DNA of 64,000 nucleotides from Arthrobotrys musiformis (Eukaryota > Ascomycota > Orbiliomycetes > Orbiliales > Orbiliaceae), in contig JAVHJL010000005.1 in NCBI GenBank assembly GCA_036971715.1, positions 682,001 through 746,000 of the forward strand, in the 5' to 3' direction. How positions within the stretch are numbered: the stretch's first letter is position 1; each line of letters begins with the position of its first letter. Positions 45,401-56,937 of this stretch are shown here, piece after piece. The position numbers were made by a program, and so were the translations under genes. The notes beneath the pieces are model-generated. The model saw nothing but the letters and a program-made list of their open reading frames with translations. It did not search any database and was not told the DNA's origin.

Positions 45401-47617
45401 ATGGGGAAAGGCCGTTCAAAGCACCAGGGTCTCCCTGACCCTATTGAGATGTACCATCCGCATCTTGCGAAGAAGCGCAAGGTCGATGATGAAGACGAGA
45501 AACCATCGAAGCGAAAGAGAGGAGACAAAAAGTCAAAAGCTGCTCCCGCGGCGCCGGAAAAGAAAAATGGGAAGACTGCTGTTAAGCAGGTCAATGGGGC
45601 AAAGTCAAAATCCGCAGCTGCCTTGCCCGCGAAGAAAGGAGCAAAGGAATATGCGCCCAAGTCTAAAACCAACAGCAAGAAGGCCCCGCCACCAGCATCA
45701 GAATCCGACGAAGGAAGCGATGATGATGGCAATGATGATATGGAATGGGAGGATGAAGATGACGAAGTTCCGGAAGGAAAACTATCAGCGGTGGATTTCA
45801 TGGGCTCTTCGGATGAAGAGGATCTCGACTCTAACGATGAACCTAACCTTGACTCTGATTCCGAAGATTCGGTTTACGATTCTGGTGACGATGAAGCTCG
45901 CCCAATCTTCTCAGATGACGACCTTTCTGGCTCTGATGCCGAAGAGCAGCTCACGGCGGCCAACATTGCAGGCCTGACTCGCAAACTCGATCTCCAGATG
46001 GCACAGGAAGCAGAAGAGGCCGAGGCCGAGTTCCAAGAGCAGATAGCCACAAACATCGGCACCGACGAAGTAAAACCCTTCGTTATTGGTGCAGCCACCA
46101 CCGACGAAGATGCAACCAAATCTCTCACTTCTCTTACCCCAGACCTCGCCCTCCTTCGGACTCGCATAAACGATGTCGTCCGCGTTCTAGAAGACTTTTC
46201 CAATCTATGTGAGGCCGGACGTTCCCGTACCGACTACACCGATCAAATTATCGCCGATGTTTCGGCGTACTATGGTTACAGCCCTTACCTTGCCGAGAAA
46301 CTCTTCCACCTCTTCTCACCCTCTGAGGCCCTCTCCTTCTTCGAAGCAAACGAAACCCCTCGTCCACTAGTAATCCGTACAAATACCCTAAAGACTCATC
46401 GAAGAGACCTCGCTCAAGTTCTTATCAACCGTGGTGTAACCCTCGAACCAATTGGAAAATGGTCGAAAGTCGGATTGCAAGTCTTCGAATCCCAGGTGCC
46501 GCTCGGTGCTACACCGGAGTACTTGGCAGGACACTACATTCTTCAAGCCGCATCATCTTTCCTTCCCGTTATGGCCTTGGCACCGCAAGAAAACGAGCGA
46601 TGTTTGGATATGGCCGCCGCTCCTGGTGGAAAAACGACTTATATGGCTGCCCTGATGAAAAATACCGGTTGCATCTTCGCAAACGACGCCAATAAGAATC
46701 GTGCGAAGGGCTTAATCGGTAACATTCACAGGTTGGGAGTAAAGAACACGATTGTTTGCAACTACGATGCCAGGGAGTTTCCAAAAGTTATCGGCGGGTT
46801 TGATAGAGTGTTGCTCGATGCGCCGTGCTCGGGAACAGGCGTTATCGCAAAGGATGCAAGTGTCAAGACAAATAAGACCGAGAAGGACTTTTTGAAACTA
46901 CCACATCTACAAAAGCAACTTCTGTTAGCAGCCATCGATTCCGTGGACCACAATAGCAAAACGGGAGGATATATCGTGTATTCGACATGTTCGGTAACGG
47001 TTGAAGAGAACGAAGGGGTTGTGGAGTACGCATTGAAGAAGAGGCCAAATGTCAAGTTGGTGGATACTGGTTTGACTTTTGGTGTTGAGGGTTTCGTTAG
47101 CTTCAGGGGGAAGACGTTCAACGAGAAGATGAAGATGACGAGGAGGTATTATCCACACAAGTACAACGTAGACGGTTTCTACGTCGCGAAGTTCAGAAAA
47201 GTGGGACCAAGCCCAGTAGGAACTACTAGCGCCGCTCCGGAAGACATCGAGGAAGCAGAGGAGGAAAGTGGAGCTATGGAGATTGATGAGGAAGGTAATG
47301 AGAAACAGAAGGAAGGCGGCGGAGCATTCGACTGGTCGGAAGATGAGGAAGATAAGGAGATGATTGAGAAGAGTTTGAAGAGGTATAAGCGGAGAAAGGG
47401 TATCGATCCTCGCTCCGACCCATCGAAGGCCGGTACAAAGAGTAAAAAAGAAGAAGCTCCCAAGGAGGATAAGCTTGAAAAGTCCGAGCCTGCGAAAGTA
47501 AACAGCGAAGAGAAGAAGGAGAAGAAGGAGAAGGAGAAACCTGCAAAAACGAAAAGCGACAAGAAAGAAAAGCCTGCGAAGACTAAGGGCTTTGTAAGAG
47601 TATCAAAGAAGGCATAG
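45401..47617 (+). CDS. nop2: 25S rRNA (cytosine-C5) methyltransferase NOP2
   Basis: Single exon, 738 residues from MGKGRSKHQGLP; the frame is open upstream to 45272 but the earlier ATG gives a non-family N-terminus. NOP2 (human NSUN1) methylates a cytosine of 25S rRNA and is needed for nucleolar 60S assembly. The N-terminal 200 residues are Lys- then Asp/Glu/Ser-rich. The catalytic part follows PRPLVIRTNTLKTHRRDL: SAM site LDMAAAPGGKT at about 402, DAPCSGTG (Cys at about 474) and YSTCSVTVEENE (Cys at about 528), the two Cys of the NOP2/Sun mechanism. A Lys-rich C-terminal tail fits a nucleolar protein. A CACGTG site lies 215 bp upstream. Confidence 0.95.
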   Translation: MGKGRSKHQGLPDPIEMYHPHLAKKRKVDDEDEKPSKRKRGDKKSKAAPAAPEKKNGKTAVKQVNGAKSKSAAALPAKKGAKEYAPKSKTNSKKAPPPASESDEGSDDDGNDDMEWEDEDDEVPEGKLSAVDFMGSSDEEDLDSNDEPNLDSDSEDSVYDSGDDEARPIFSDDDLSGSDAEEQLTAANIAGLTRKLDLQMAQEAEEAEAEFQEQIATNIGTDEVKPFVIGAATTDEDATKSLTSLTPDLALLRTRINDVVRVLEDFSNLCEAGRSRTDYTDQIIADVSAYYGYSPYLAEKLFHLFSPSEALSFFEANETPRPLVIRTNTLKTHRRDLAQVLINRGVTLEPIGKWSKVGLQVFESQVPLGATPEYLAGHYILQAASSFLPVMALAPQENERCLDMAAAPGGKTTYMAALMKNTGCIFANDANKNRAKGLIGNIHRLGVKNTIVCNYDAREFPKVIGGFDRVLLDAPCSGTGVIAKDASVKTNKTEKDFLKLPHLQKQLLLAAIDSVDHNSKTGGYIVYSTCSVTVEENEGVVEYALKKRPNVKLVDTGLTFGVEGFVSFRGKTFNEKMKMTRRYYPHKYNVDGFYVAKFRKVGPSPVGTTSAAPEDIEEAEEESGAMEIDEEGNEKQKEGGGAFDWSEDEEDKEMIEKSLKRYKRRKGIDPRSDPSKAGTKSKKEEAPKEDKLEKSEPAKVNSEEKKEKKEKEKPAKTKSDKKEKPAKTKGFVRVSKKA

Positions 47618-47774
47618 AAGGGGGCAACGGTTTACTTTACTGCATAATAGGCTCTTGGGCCATGTTAATTTTCTTTCACTTCGATATCTGTATTATAAGG
47701 ATACAATCTATAGTATATATCAATACAAAAGCATCCTGATACCATTTAAAATCCATCTCGCCCATACACTTGCT

Positions 47775-48654
47775 CTAGTCCCAGTCGTCATCGTCGTCAT
47801 CTGCTTTCCTAATAGCAGAACTTTTGATAGACTTTTGTCTCTCTTCTGGTTCTTCCTTCCTCTGCAATCTAAAGTCTCCCAGTTTGATAGCCCCAACGTC
47901 AACCAACAGCTTCTCAATATCCGACATCCCACATTTAGCACCACCAAGAGTTTTCAACGTAACCACTTGTTTCTTGATCTCCGTGTCCTTATACACCAAT
48001 ATTGTGGGACAATTCCTCTCTGGATAGCCTTCGATAGCCATATCCGCCCTCATCTCACAAAACTTCACATCCGGGAACTTTCGTGCTGCCTCCCGCCATA
48101 TTTCTGACAGCAGCTTCGATTCCGTATTCGCATAAGACGCCGACGATAAATGTACAAACACAAAGTACTGATTCGAGGACTCCGTCACATCTTTCGCATA
48201 GTCTGGCTTTTGTAACGGGTATACGCTCCCGTGTGGCGAATTCTTGCCGAGGGTGGATAGCTCTTGCAGGCGTTTTTGGCGATAACTCTCAAGGAACTCT
48301 TCGTCTTCATCATCTTCGAGCTCGTCGAGTTCGTCGAGATCTTTGCCCTCGAGACGGTTTTCGTGGGCGAGGCGGGAGGCTTCGATCAAGGCTTCTTGGA
48401 TCTTGGCGGTGGGCGAAGGAGGACGTTCGGGAATAATGCCATGTTTACGGAGTATGTCGTTCCTGTATTTAGGGAGAGAATATAAGATTATTTGCTCTGC
48501 GCCGGGTAAGGGGGCCCGGATTAGCGGGAGAAGTTGTGGTTAGTCACTCGACTCGTATTTCGGCGGAGGGGTATTCGGGATGGCGGGGGAGGGGTACCAA
48601 CCATTCTGTGTCGGCGTTTGGGTTGTCGACGGGGACGTTAACAGGCATATCCAT
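47775..48654 (-). CDS. plp2: Phosducin-like protein 2 (PLP2/PDCL3)
   Basis: Exons 48602-48654 and 47775-48462 encode 246 residues. The short first exon (MDMPVNVPVDNPNADTE) joins in phase 2 to WNDILRKHGIIPERPPSPTAKIQEA, matching the conserved start of PLP2 proteins. A thioredoxin-like fold without redox cysteines follows (YFVFVHLSSASYANTESKLLSEIWREAARKFPDV given in part, CPTILVYKDTEIKKQVVTL), and the tail is acidic (ADDDDDDWD). PLP2 assists the CCT chaperonin in folding actin and tubulin and is essential in yeast. It converges with NOP2 with only about 157 bp between stops. Confidence 0.92.
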
Positions 48655-49664
48655 CTTGATCGATATTCAGGTATGATTTAAACCCGGGCTGAATGCAAGA
48701 TGTAGTGGTCTAGACGAGTCGCGAACGTGGACAATTAATTGACGGACTGAATGTTGGTGGGGCATAATTAACGGGCCGGCAGCGAAGAGCTGGGTTTTAA
48801 GCTTATGTAGCCTCGCAGTTAGCTTGATTAGGCCCAAAGCTGCACGCGCAAGCTCGACTTCCTGCCTAAAATATCTGACAAACGCGAATTTCCAGCGTCA
48901 TGCCCAAAAAACACCAAACCGGGCGACAAAAAAAAAAAAAAAGAAAAGAAACAAGTAGTAATATCGGAATTCCGGAATCGAGGCCATCCAAAATCCACCG
49001 ATTAGCCAAGCAGCTAATGTACCTAAATATAGGTAGTATCGAATATATCGAATATGGACTGGCAAAAGAGGTTGAAGGGGCCCACTTTGAACAGCTACAC
49101 AACTTCCAACAAAAACAACGCACAATATCCCGTCGCTCGCTAAGATTCCTCATGCGCATACTCACGATATAAGATTCAATCAAAGTCCAAATTATCTATG
49201 GATCTTTAACTTGATATTGTATTACAGTGGAAGCTCCCTCCTAGGAGTTGCCTACGAAACTGGTTAACCTCTAGGCGTCAAATGTTTTGTGTGTGATGCG
49301 CATATGCTTAAGTCATTTGCGGACATGGAACGCTAACGTCTTGATCCAATACGATCGAGATACACGCCAAGAATGGAACATGCCGAGGACAGAGTCGGGA
49401 CCTGGAAGTCCTTTGGAGTGAGCATTTCGTACGAATTTTTGTTGGCCTGGCATAGGTCAAGCTATATAAATCTACTATGGTGCTCGGTACCAGTGCCCCA
49501 ACCGCAAACATCCTCAGCCTTAGAAGCTGCCCCGCACTTTCATTCGCAAATTCACCAGCAACCCTGTTCGAAACCTCTGAGAACAAGACTACCAAATTTT
49601 TATCACCAGCTACAGGTACTATACGCCAGACAAGCCAGAACCGCAGTTTACCTGCAGTGCCGAT
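48655..49664. other. Divergent intergenic, plp2 / trefoil paralog 1
   Basis: About 1 kb. A poly-A tract at 48930-48945 breaks it up. Short frames on both strands have no likeness to known proteins. Confidence 0.5.
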
Positions 49665-50269
49665 ATGTCAGATAGTTCTATAGACACTCCGGCCACCACC
49701 GAATATATCGGGGTAGAGGAGGACGAAATTCCCGAAACAGGTATACCTTGTATGCTACCGGCCCAGCCCTAACGCACCTTAGCAGCATAAGACTAATTAA
49801 CCCGCGCATCTCCCACGTGGTCACCGACCCGATAGCGCAAATTTTGAAGGTGTTCACGGGGAATGACGCTCCTTGGCCGGGAAATAGCTATATTATCAGC
49901 TACCAAAATACATCAAAGGTCCTAACATATAAAAACAAAGGCGTTATCCTCGCCGAGTTTGGAGGATATACAACGCAGCGATGGGCTTGCCATTCCCGTG
50001 ATGGCTGGCTAGGCTTCGCGAACGATCCTGGTGAAACCACACGTTGGTTGGGATTTCACGTAAACAGCTCCTGCCCGCCGCTGGTTTGCCAAGCCACCGG
50101 TTTAGACGGTCGCTTTGAGACGTTTTGTGTAATGAAGAGACCTGAAGAAGGGTTCGTAGTCTTCAAGAGGGTTGGTGACAAACTGAGGCCGATAGGGACT
50201 AGTCCAGAGGGTGTTTTATCAGTTAGAGACAACTGGACCCATTGGTGGGGGTTCACAAAAGCCCCTTAG
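49665..50269 (+). CDS. Predicted beta-trefoil protein, paralog 1
   Basis: Exons 49665-49740 and 49836-50269 encode 169 residues. The first exon is short and disordered (MSDSSIDTPATTEYIG); the intron is in phase 1 as in the three paralogs downstream, supporting the model. The globular part begins NDAPWPGNSYIISYQNTSKVLTY and contains QRWACHSRDGWLGFANDPGE, ETFCVMKRPEEGF and HWWGFTKAP. Three subdomains each end in aromatic-x-C/V/F (QRWAC, ETFCV, HWWGF), the spacing expected of a beta-trefoil. No signal peptide. Function unknown; lectin or protease-inhibitor roles are known for other fungal trefoils. It is the most divergent copy and is separated from the others by an acyltransferase gene. Confidence 0.72.
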
Positions 50270-50534
50270 GCTCAAGCGATGGGAACCCACATACCGGTAT
50301 ATTTGTGTAGCTGGGCGTCTTTTGGAAGGGTTCTATATTATCAAAAATCCATGGCCTCCACTGGCCTCTTAGCCAACATGGATTAGCCTTGAGATTAGAT
50401 ATAGTAATCTCATTCACGTCAACTACATATAGTACGTATATACAAAACTATCAACTTGAAACACAAATGTAAACGCCAAAATCAGCTCTGTAGGTATCAC
50501 CCGTGAGCCCCAAATTAAGATATTATCCAATACT

Positions 50535-51893
50535 TTAGCGTACATCCAATTTCCCGAGTCCCTCTTTCAGATGCCGGGTTGTAATTCCGACAAACTCCTC
50601 AATCTTCCTCTTGTCGTAGTACGCCTCATTATAGCAAATCACCAATCTCAACCTCCCCTTAACTGTGTATACAAAAAAACCATTGGCTGTGTGCGTAGAC
50701 ACTACCAGATTCAACCAATAATCATCTATCGGTTCCGTAATATACTTCTCAACAACCCCCAAACTAGACAATATGAGCCCTGAAGGTAGCGAAATTCCCT
50801 CTTGCATAGCCGTCGTGATTCCATCTTCCAGGAGTTTCATTAGCAATTTCGTATATGCGACATAGTCTCTATCGCGTTGCCAGGTCGTAAGCTCTCGTTT
50901 TACGTCTTTGGCGAAGCCAATAAAATCGCAATCCGGATAGACAGGTAGGACGGTAAAGGCTGCGATGAAGAGATTCCCGCCCGCATGCGTGTTATAGGGT
51001 GCCGGGAGCTGGTCTCGCATGTTTATAGGGACAAGAGTAACCAGATTTCCAAATAATTCTCCGCTCTGCTGTAGGGTAGCCTGAGCCTTTGCAGCCATGA
51101 CGGCTGCGGTTACAGTGATTCCCTTTGCCCGGCAAGCACTAACGATGGCAGTAGTTTCGGCTTCGCTGAACTCGTGCTCAACTCGGCCTGATGGAGTGAC
51201 CGGGGCCGCATCGTCTATTTCCAGAGATCGTGTCTTTAAGCTAACGGGGGGACTCGTAAGGTACTTAATTCCGATTTTCTGCGCCTGCTCGCTAAGTTCG
51301 TTGGATAGCGGCCCATCCTCGCCTATGATATGAAAAAGGGAAGGAGGCAGTCGATCTATTTCCTCGCCGAAAGATGGAGTGATTTGGGGGGCTCCTGGTG
51401 CAGATATCAGACGAAGAGTCTTAAGGAAATTATTGACCAAGATCATCGACCCAGCACCGTCAGTCAGCTCATGGCGCATATGAATCACCAACTCCCGTGT
51501 CTTTGGGAGGAAATACAGCTCTGCAGACTTTGGAGCTGTTGCTGTTGCTGCGAGTTCTCTCCCCGTTTTTCCAGAAACGTCAATATGAACCGTTTCTTTT
51601 ATCCATTTGATGATTTCACCCTCAGCTGGAACCTGATATTGTATGCCTGTCTGTTCTCTCGTGATTGTACAGGCAATTATCGGGTACTCTTTTCGTAATA
51701 ATACCCACGCCGCCTTGATCGCGTCAACGGAGTAGTCGGGTATTGCCGGCAGTTTAACGCCAGAGGAAACGGTCCATTGCGTCAAAGTTGGGTTTAGATG
51801 TTTGAAGAAGTGAAGTATCCTCTCTACCGGGCTAAATTCCCTAGTCCATATTCCAGCTTCTGTTTCGCTCCATTGAAGAGAAGTTTGCGCCAT
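50535..51893 (-). CDS. Acyltransferase of the BAHD/alcohol-acetyltransferase superfamily (Tri3-like)
   Basis: Single exon, 452 residues from MAQTSLQWSETEAG. The active-site motif HxxxDG is present as HELTDG (His141, Asp145), followed by a typical chloramphenicol-acetyltransferase-like fold: LVPINMRDQL, YNTHAGGNLFIAAF, SLGVVEKYI. Fungal relatives include 15-O-acetyltransferase Tri3, using acetyl- or acyl-CoA on secondary-metabolite hydroxyls. It sits inside the trefoil array, 8.6 kb beyond the MBOAT gene, so membership of the polyketide-terpenoid cluster is uncertain. It could equally act on other alcohols. All key residues are intact. Confidence 0.85.
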   Translation of the reverse strand: MAQTSLQWSETEAGIWTREFSPVERILHFFKHLNPTLTQWTVSSGVKLPAIPDYSVDAIKAAWVLLRKEYPIIACTITREQTGIQYQVPAEGEIIKWIKETVHIDVSGKTGRELAATATAPKSAELYFLPKTRELVIHMRHELTDGAGSMILVNNFLKTLRLISAPGAPQITPSFGEEIDRLPPSLFHIIGEDGPLSNELSEQAQKIGIKYLTSPPVSLKTRSLEIDDAAPVTPSGRVEHEFSEAETTAIVSACRAKGITVTAAVMAAKAQATLQQSGELFGNLVTLVPINMRDQLPAPYNTHAGGNLFIAAFTVLPVYPDCDFIGFAKDVKRELTTWQRDRDYVAYTKLLMKLLEDGITTAMQEGISLPSGLILSSLGVVEKYITEPIDDYWLNLVVSTHTANGFFVYTVKGRLRLVICYNEAYYDKRKIEEFVGITTRHLKEGLGKLDVR

Positions 51894-53863
51894 GTGTTAT
51901 AGTCCAACTATCCCACAATCCGTGTATAGGTGATTTGTGCGGGTGCAATATAACAAAGGGTAGACCTTCGAAACAAAGAAAAAAGATGAAAAATAACAGA
52001 AATCTGTATGGAAATGAAACTAAGAGTGAGACTTATTTCATAAATCCGGAGTGGAACAGCTTTGAACTCCTGCGCTTTTATAAAGTTGTACAAACTTTCA
52101 CGCCGCCTACGTCGCCTCTGCCCAAACATCACACAGCGATGAAAAAAACCACCAATTTTCTACTCCAAAGGCATAGTAGTAACGTTAGATCCGTTTAACC
52201 TTGACGCCTCGCTAGGGTCTTCTGGGGGTTGCTTGGTGGCGCCTGCACGCCAGAAAGTAGTCCATGGCCATGTAAATTATATCACAAACACAAATCAGAA
52301 GACCAAATCCAATTTTCTTTTGATATCTTTAAATGCCTTTCAAAGTTTTGAGTTTATACGCAGAACATTTAGGAGGCTACTTATCAACAGTCCCGGCCCT
52401 GGTGCCCAGACTGACTTCTTAAGTCGACTAAATTTTATTTATGAATTTTCAACGAAGATTGAATCTTCTCTTGCTGTTTAAAGGATTTTCGACGGTAAAC
52501 TTCGTGGTTTATTTCTTTTTTCCCCAAACTTGCGTTGATGTGAGGCACTAGATCATACCCTGCCGCAATGTGTACAACCACCGCGCCACCAGCACTAGTT
52601 GGATCCATGGAGACGGATCAACATCGCCTCGTATGAGCTCATGATCATGCTTCTTGAATTTCGGTTACCAATACGAAATATCTGTGCCACATACACTGCA
52701 TAATACCTAGTCCTTCCGACTGCGACGCCTTTTACCACGCTAACGTTGAACGTTTTGTCCCGCATTGGATTGGATTGGATTTCAGATTTTCCTGGTAATT
52801 TTAGCCAAAAATAGTCCCAAGAGGCAGTGTACAGGGTTTAACGTTTCGTCCAGAGCTGAGGTTTCCCCCCCGAGTAGGCAAATGATGGTCAGTCGGGATG
52901 TATACCCTCCACTCCTTATACGTTTGTGAAGCCCGAAAAATTGTATGAGAGTCACTGTGTCTAGCTAATATATGACCTGTGATCCTCTAAGAAAAATGCG
53001 ATAAAGTTACCTTCTCGTTGCCTGCTGGTGTCGTTTGGACACGTTACTTGGTGCAAGCAGTGCGTCGATTTCTTCTGATGTTGTTGGATTTTCTTTTTCA
53101 GGACCAAAATCGGTTTCTGACCAAACCACTTAAGGTATAGCGTTCTACTTGAGAATTTCCCTTTACGGTGAAGCTTACCTAATTAGGAACACATCAGGCC
53201 ATGAAAATGAAAGGGAGGTCCCAACACAGCAATGTTTTGTCTAATGGTACTGACAACAAGAAACGCCATATGCCTACGTAACTTGGGTTATAACGTTATC
53301 GTAATGAGATTCAAGAACAGTTATCTCGTAAACCAGATGCTAAAGAACAGCGTATTCTGGCACACTGGGTAGTCAATATACAAATGGAATTAAGCGTTTA
53401 CTTTTTAGAAGCATTGCACTTTGATCTAAATCCACATACCAGGGCAATTTATGCAACCGTAATTTAAGCCGGTGAAAGCCGCCGCATATGCGCATGTTCT
53501 CAATGCAAGCTGTCGCACGCGCATGTAATATATCATGCAAGCGCCTATATTTTGCAACCAATCGAATCCGCCTCAGGCCCAACAACCAGCGAGCTTCTAT
53601 TGGGCTTTCAATATCAGGCATGATTTGGGGTTTACGTCACAAGCTAGAGCTCGAGAGCCACATTCACAGTGCATCATCTCTCAGCCTCCTCTTTAGCCGT
53701 CCGGCCCTCATATCGACAGATATATATCTGACATCTCCATTAGCTAATATACAGTACAACTTAAGAACCAAGCACATCGACCGGTGTCTATCCGTTCGAT
53801 CGATATCCACAAATAATACAATTCAAAATATTTAATGACCCTAGTTCCCCGTGCACTCACCTT
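51894..53863. other. Divergent intergenic, acyltransferase / trefoil paralog 2
   Basis: 2 kb without a recognised gene. Short frames up to 115 codons show no family features. Confidence 0.45.
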
Positions 53864-54489
53864 ATGGACACTCCAACCGCGTCTACATACGGACCCTCGG
53901 TACCGGACCTAGATCTAGATCAAGAAGATCTCTCCTACCTTGAGAAGCGCCTACTCTCTGAAAAACTAGGACTGCGTAAGCTTGCACAATCTAGGCCCCG
54001 AATAAAATACCTAACACCCGGTATCCCGCTAAACAAACATGGAGAATAGACATGCCGCTACTGCAACCGCTGACTTTAAATGAAGCACCATGGCCGGGAT
54101 ACGTATACATCATCAGCTACGGCGATACGTCTCAAGTCATAACGTACCAGGATCAAAAGGTGATACTGGCGGAATACGAAGCGAAAGAATCTCAACGGTG
54201 GGTTTGTCGTTCGATTGATGGGTGGCTTGGGTTTACCAATGACCCTGGAGAAAGCACATATTATATGGGCTATCACCGACATGACGATCAGAAGCTTATA
54301 TGTCGGGCGACGCATTATCAAAAAAATGAAATGTTTTGTGTCAGGAAGCGGCCGCAGGATGGGTTCCAGGTTCTTATGGTTGGCGATGACAGGCCCTACT
54401 GCTTGTGGCCTTTGAGCAAAAAAGAAGATGGCCAATTGGCTGTTGTCAGAGGGTCGAAAGACTGGTGGGGATTCACAAGGACGATCTAA
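53864..54489 (+). CDS. Predicted beta-trefoil protein, paralog 2
   Basis: Exons 53864-53975 and 54050-54489 encode 183 residues. The N-terminus MDTPTASTYGPS is nearly that of paralog 4. The core has EAPWPGYVYIISYGDTSQ, SQRWVCRSIDGWLGFTNDPGE, EMFCVRKRPQDGFQVL and a final DWWGF. The three aromatic-x-C/V/F turns match a three-fold trefoil. The acidic leader (DLDLDQEDLSYLEKRLLSEK) could form a helix. Phase-1 intron of 74 bp, as in its siblings. Cytosolic by appearance. Function not known. Confidence 0.8.
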
Positions 54490-55105
54490 TATCATAGCCA
54501 TTTTTAAATTAAAAAAACTACTTGGGGCCTCTTCTCCTTACTCTAGCTAGATAAGAATATGTCTGTATTTACAAATTCACTAACATTATAACAGCTAGTA
54601 CTAGTATACGTACGCCGAGGCCAAGTTTATTAGCTAATAGATCTACCTAAAGGTTTGAAAGAGAGCCCTCAGGCTAAATCCGCACAATTGTAATCAATAA
54701 CCTTCTCCGAGATCCCGTCGATTTCGGGAGCTAGACTTTACTATAACCCGCTAGCTCAAGCTGGGATTAACGTTGGCTTGGAAAATAATTAATAAAGCAC
54801 TACCACAGTTTATCTCGCGAGGCCTATGTGTGCCGCATACATACATTATTTTAGTTTATGCACAAGACCGGTTTATGCCGCTTTCAGGCACTCTTTGATA
54901 CCTCACTCAATCTACAACCAAGCCAACCTGCTACTAGTATACTAATATCAAGGACCTACCAATCAACCAACTAATTCTAGACGCCAGCGGTAAGCCTTGA
55001 AAGTTCAAACCACCCCCAAAAGAATTATAACTCTAAGCAGGAGGCACTTTGTATCACAAATCCCAGGTCTCACATTTCTCCAGACTCAGGTTATAGCAAT
55101 ACGAC
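54490..55105. other. Intergenic between trefoil paralogs 2 and 3
   Basis: AT-rich spacer with 3' flank and promoter; no gene seen. Confidence 0.5.
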
Positions 55106-55713
55106 ATGGAAACTCCAACTTCGACCAGCTCCACACTCCCGCAGTCGACAGAGGTAGAGGGTTTGGCCCACCAGCTTGAAAATTTAAGACCGAGTAAGTG
55201 CATGTCTACATATATATATATATATATAGCTATATCTATCCCGCAGCCTCAACCTGACTTGCAATTATCCTCTTGGAAATAGATATCGATACGCCAGTCA
55301 AACAACTATCTGCCAATGACCCTCCATGGCAAGGCCATATTTACGTCATCAAGTACCAAGACAGTTCTCGCGTTCTAACCTACGGCGAACCCGAGGGCGT
55401 CATTCTTGCGGAATACGAGGGTAAACCCACCCAGAGGTGGATTTGTCACATAAAAGAAGGCTGGCTGGGCTTCACAAACGACCCGGTGGAAACCACCGCG
55501 TACCTTGGACACTATCAAACCATGAAGCTACATTGTAGAGCAACCCACCATCTTCACCAAGAGATGTTTTGTGTCCGGAAGCGACTGGGAGAGGGTTTTC
55601 AAATCTTGGCTCGATTTGACCAGAGTCTACATCCAGTGGGAATAGATGAAGCTGGAGACCCGGCCGTTGTCAGGTATTCAGAGGAGTGGTGGGGTTTTCA
55701 TCTGCTTGCTTAG
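55106..55713 (+). CDS. Predicted beta-trefoil protein, paralog 3
   Basis: Exons 55106-55193 and 55283-55713 encode 172 residues starting METPTSTSSTLPQ. The core has DPPWQGHIYVIKYQDSSRVLTY, TQRWICHIKEGWLGFTNDPVE, EMFCVRKRLGEGFQIL and EWWGF. The phase-1 intron holds a (TA)n tract at 55210-55228. The exon layout, leader and motif spacing are the same as in paralogs 2 and 4, so these three arose by tandem duplication. No signal peptide or membrane segment. Confidence 0.8.
55210..55228. repeat. (TA)n tract in intron of trefoil paralog 3
   Basis: Alternating TA run of about nine units just after the donor site. Confidence 0.85.
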
Positions 55714-56348
55714 AGTCTATAGAAAAAACATCGATATCGGTCTCACCGGTCATCCACGACCAAGATAAAGGGCCCAGAGGATTTTGCATCGATTACATCT
55801 ATATCTTTGAAATGTTTAACATTTGGCATATGGTTTTGCATACTTCTGTTCGGAATTTGGATCATTCACTAGAAACGGGAGCGATATGGATTTCAAGGCT
55901 TCACGCTCGGGAGGATATCAAATACAAATCTCTTGGCTTAATCACAAGAAAGGACTTCACTTCCAGGACTGAGTTATATTATTTAATGTCAAATCCCAGC
56001 GTCGAAATCCTCAAAAACTCTTCCTTAACCGGCCTGTACGATATCCATGCATGTTGATATCCAATATTCACCATACGTTCTTTGTGTTGAAAACCGTCCA
56101 TGCTAAAGCACATCATGTTGCCACCGACAAGACCTTCAATCGGCCAACCTTGCATACGCACGCCTCGAATCCCAGATCAGAGCTATTTAATTAATTCTGG
56201 TGCCAAAGCCAGCCTAATCGACAGAAAGATCTGGTCCGGAACACTCTACCATAGGCCTCCCTTCAAAGATCACATTCATTGGCTATAGCCCTACAAATTC
56301 CACACTACAACTAGCCTTCGCTCTTCTTGAGCTCGTCGGCCCTAAGCT
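55714..56348. other. Intergenic between trefoil paralogs 3 and 4
   Basis: A 123-codon frame begins inside paralog 3 and runs through; it lacks features of a gene. Nothing else seen. Confidence 0.5.
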
Positions 56349-56937
56349 ATGGATACACCAACTACCTCAACATACGCCCCTTCAACCGCAGACACCGAAT
56401 ATGCCGAACGGTTTATCTCCGAGTATTTAACATCAAGTAAGATACAGCTCTTCAAACCACCTCCCCAATTATACTAATCCAAACCATCAAAAAGCAGAAG
56501 CAAGCACAACATCAGGTCCAAAGCTCACCCTCAACGACGGACCCTGGCCTGGACATATCTACATAATCAGCTACCAGGATACATCCCAAGTCCTTACCTA
56601 CCACAAAGAAAAGGGCGTGGTACTACAAGACTACGACGGCAGCCATTCCCAACGGTGGACTTGTCATTCCAAACACGGCTGGCTGGCATTCGCGGCAAAT
56701 CCGGGGGAGAGCACGTTGTTCCTCGGGCACTACGATAGCAAACTTCGCTGTAGAGCGACTGAGGTTCAATGGAATGAGATGTTCTGCGTTAGGAAACGGT
56801 TGAAGGGGTTGGATGGGTTTCAGGTTTTGATGAGGAGTCATGATATTTCTTTATGGCCTGTTGGGGTGCATGATGATAGCGATGTGGCTGTATTGAGGGG
56901 TTCGGAGGCGTGGTGGGGGTTTACAATGATCGCCTAA
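56349..56937 (+). CDS. Predicted beta-trefoil protein, paralog 4
   Basis: Exons 56349-56436 and 56498-56937 encode 175 residues starting MDTPTTSTYAPS. The core has DGPWPGHIYIISYQDTSQVLTY, SQRWTCHSKHGWLAFAANPGE, EMFCVRKRLKGLDGFQVLM and AWWGF. The phase-1 intron is 61 bp. Codon use in the second exon shifts toward G-ending codons compared with the first half. It is the last copy of the array and lies tail to tail with the conserved unknown gene downstream. Confidence 0.8.

Noticed and set aside
52540..52640. Possible tRNA-like or repeat-derived segment on the minus strand
   Set aside because: Fragments resemble tRNA-like arms but no cloverleaf can be assembled.
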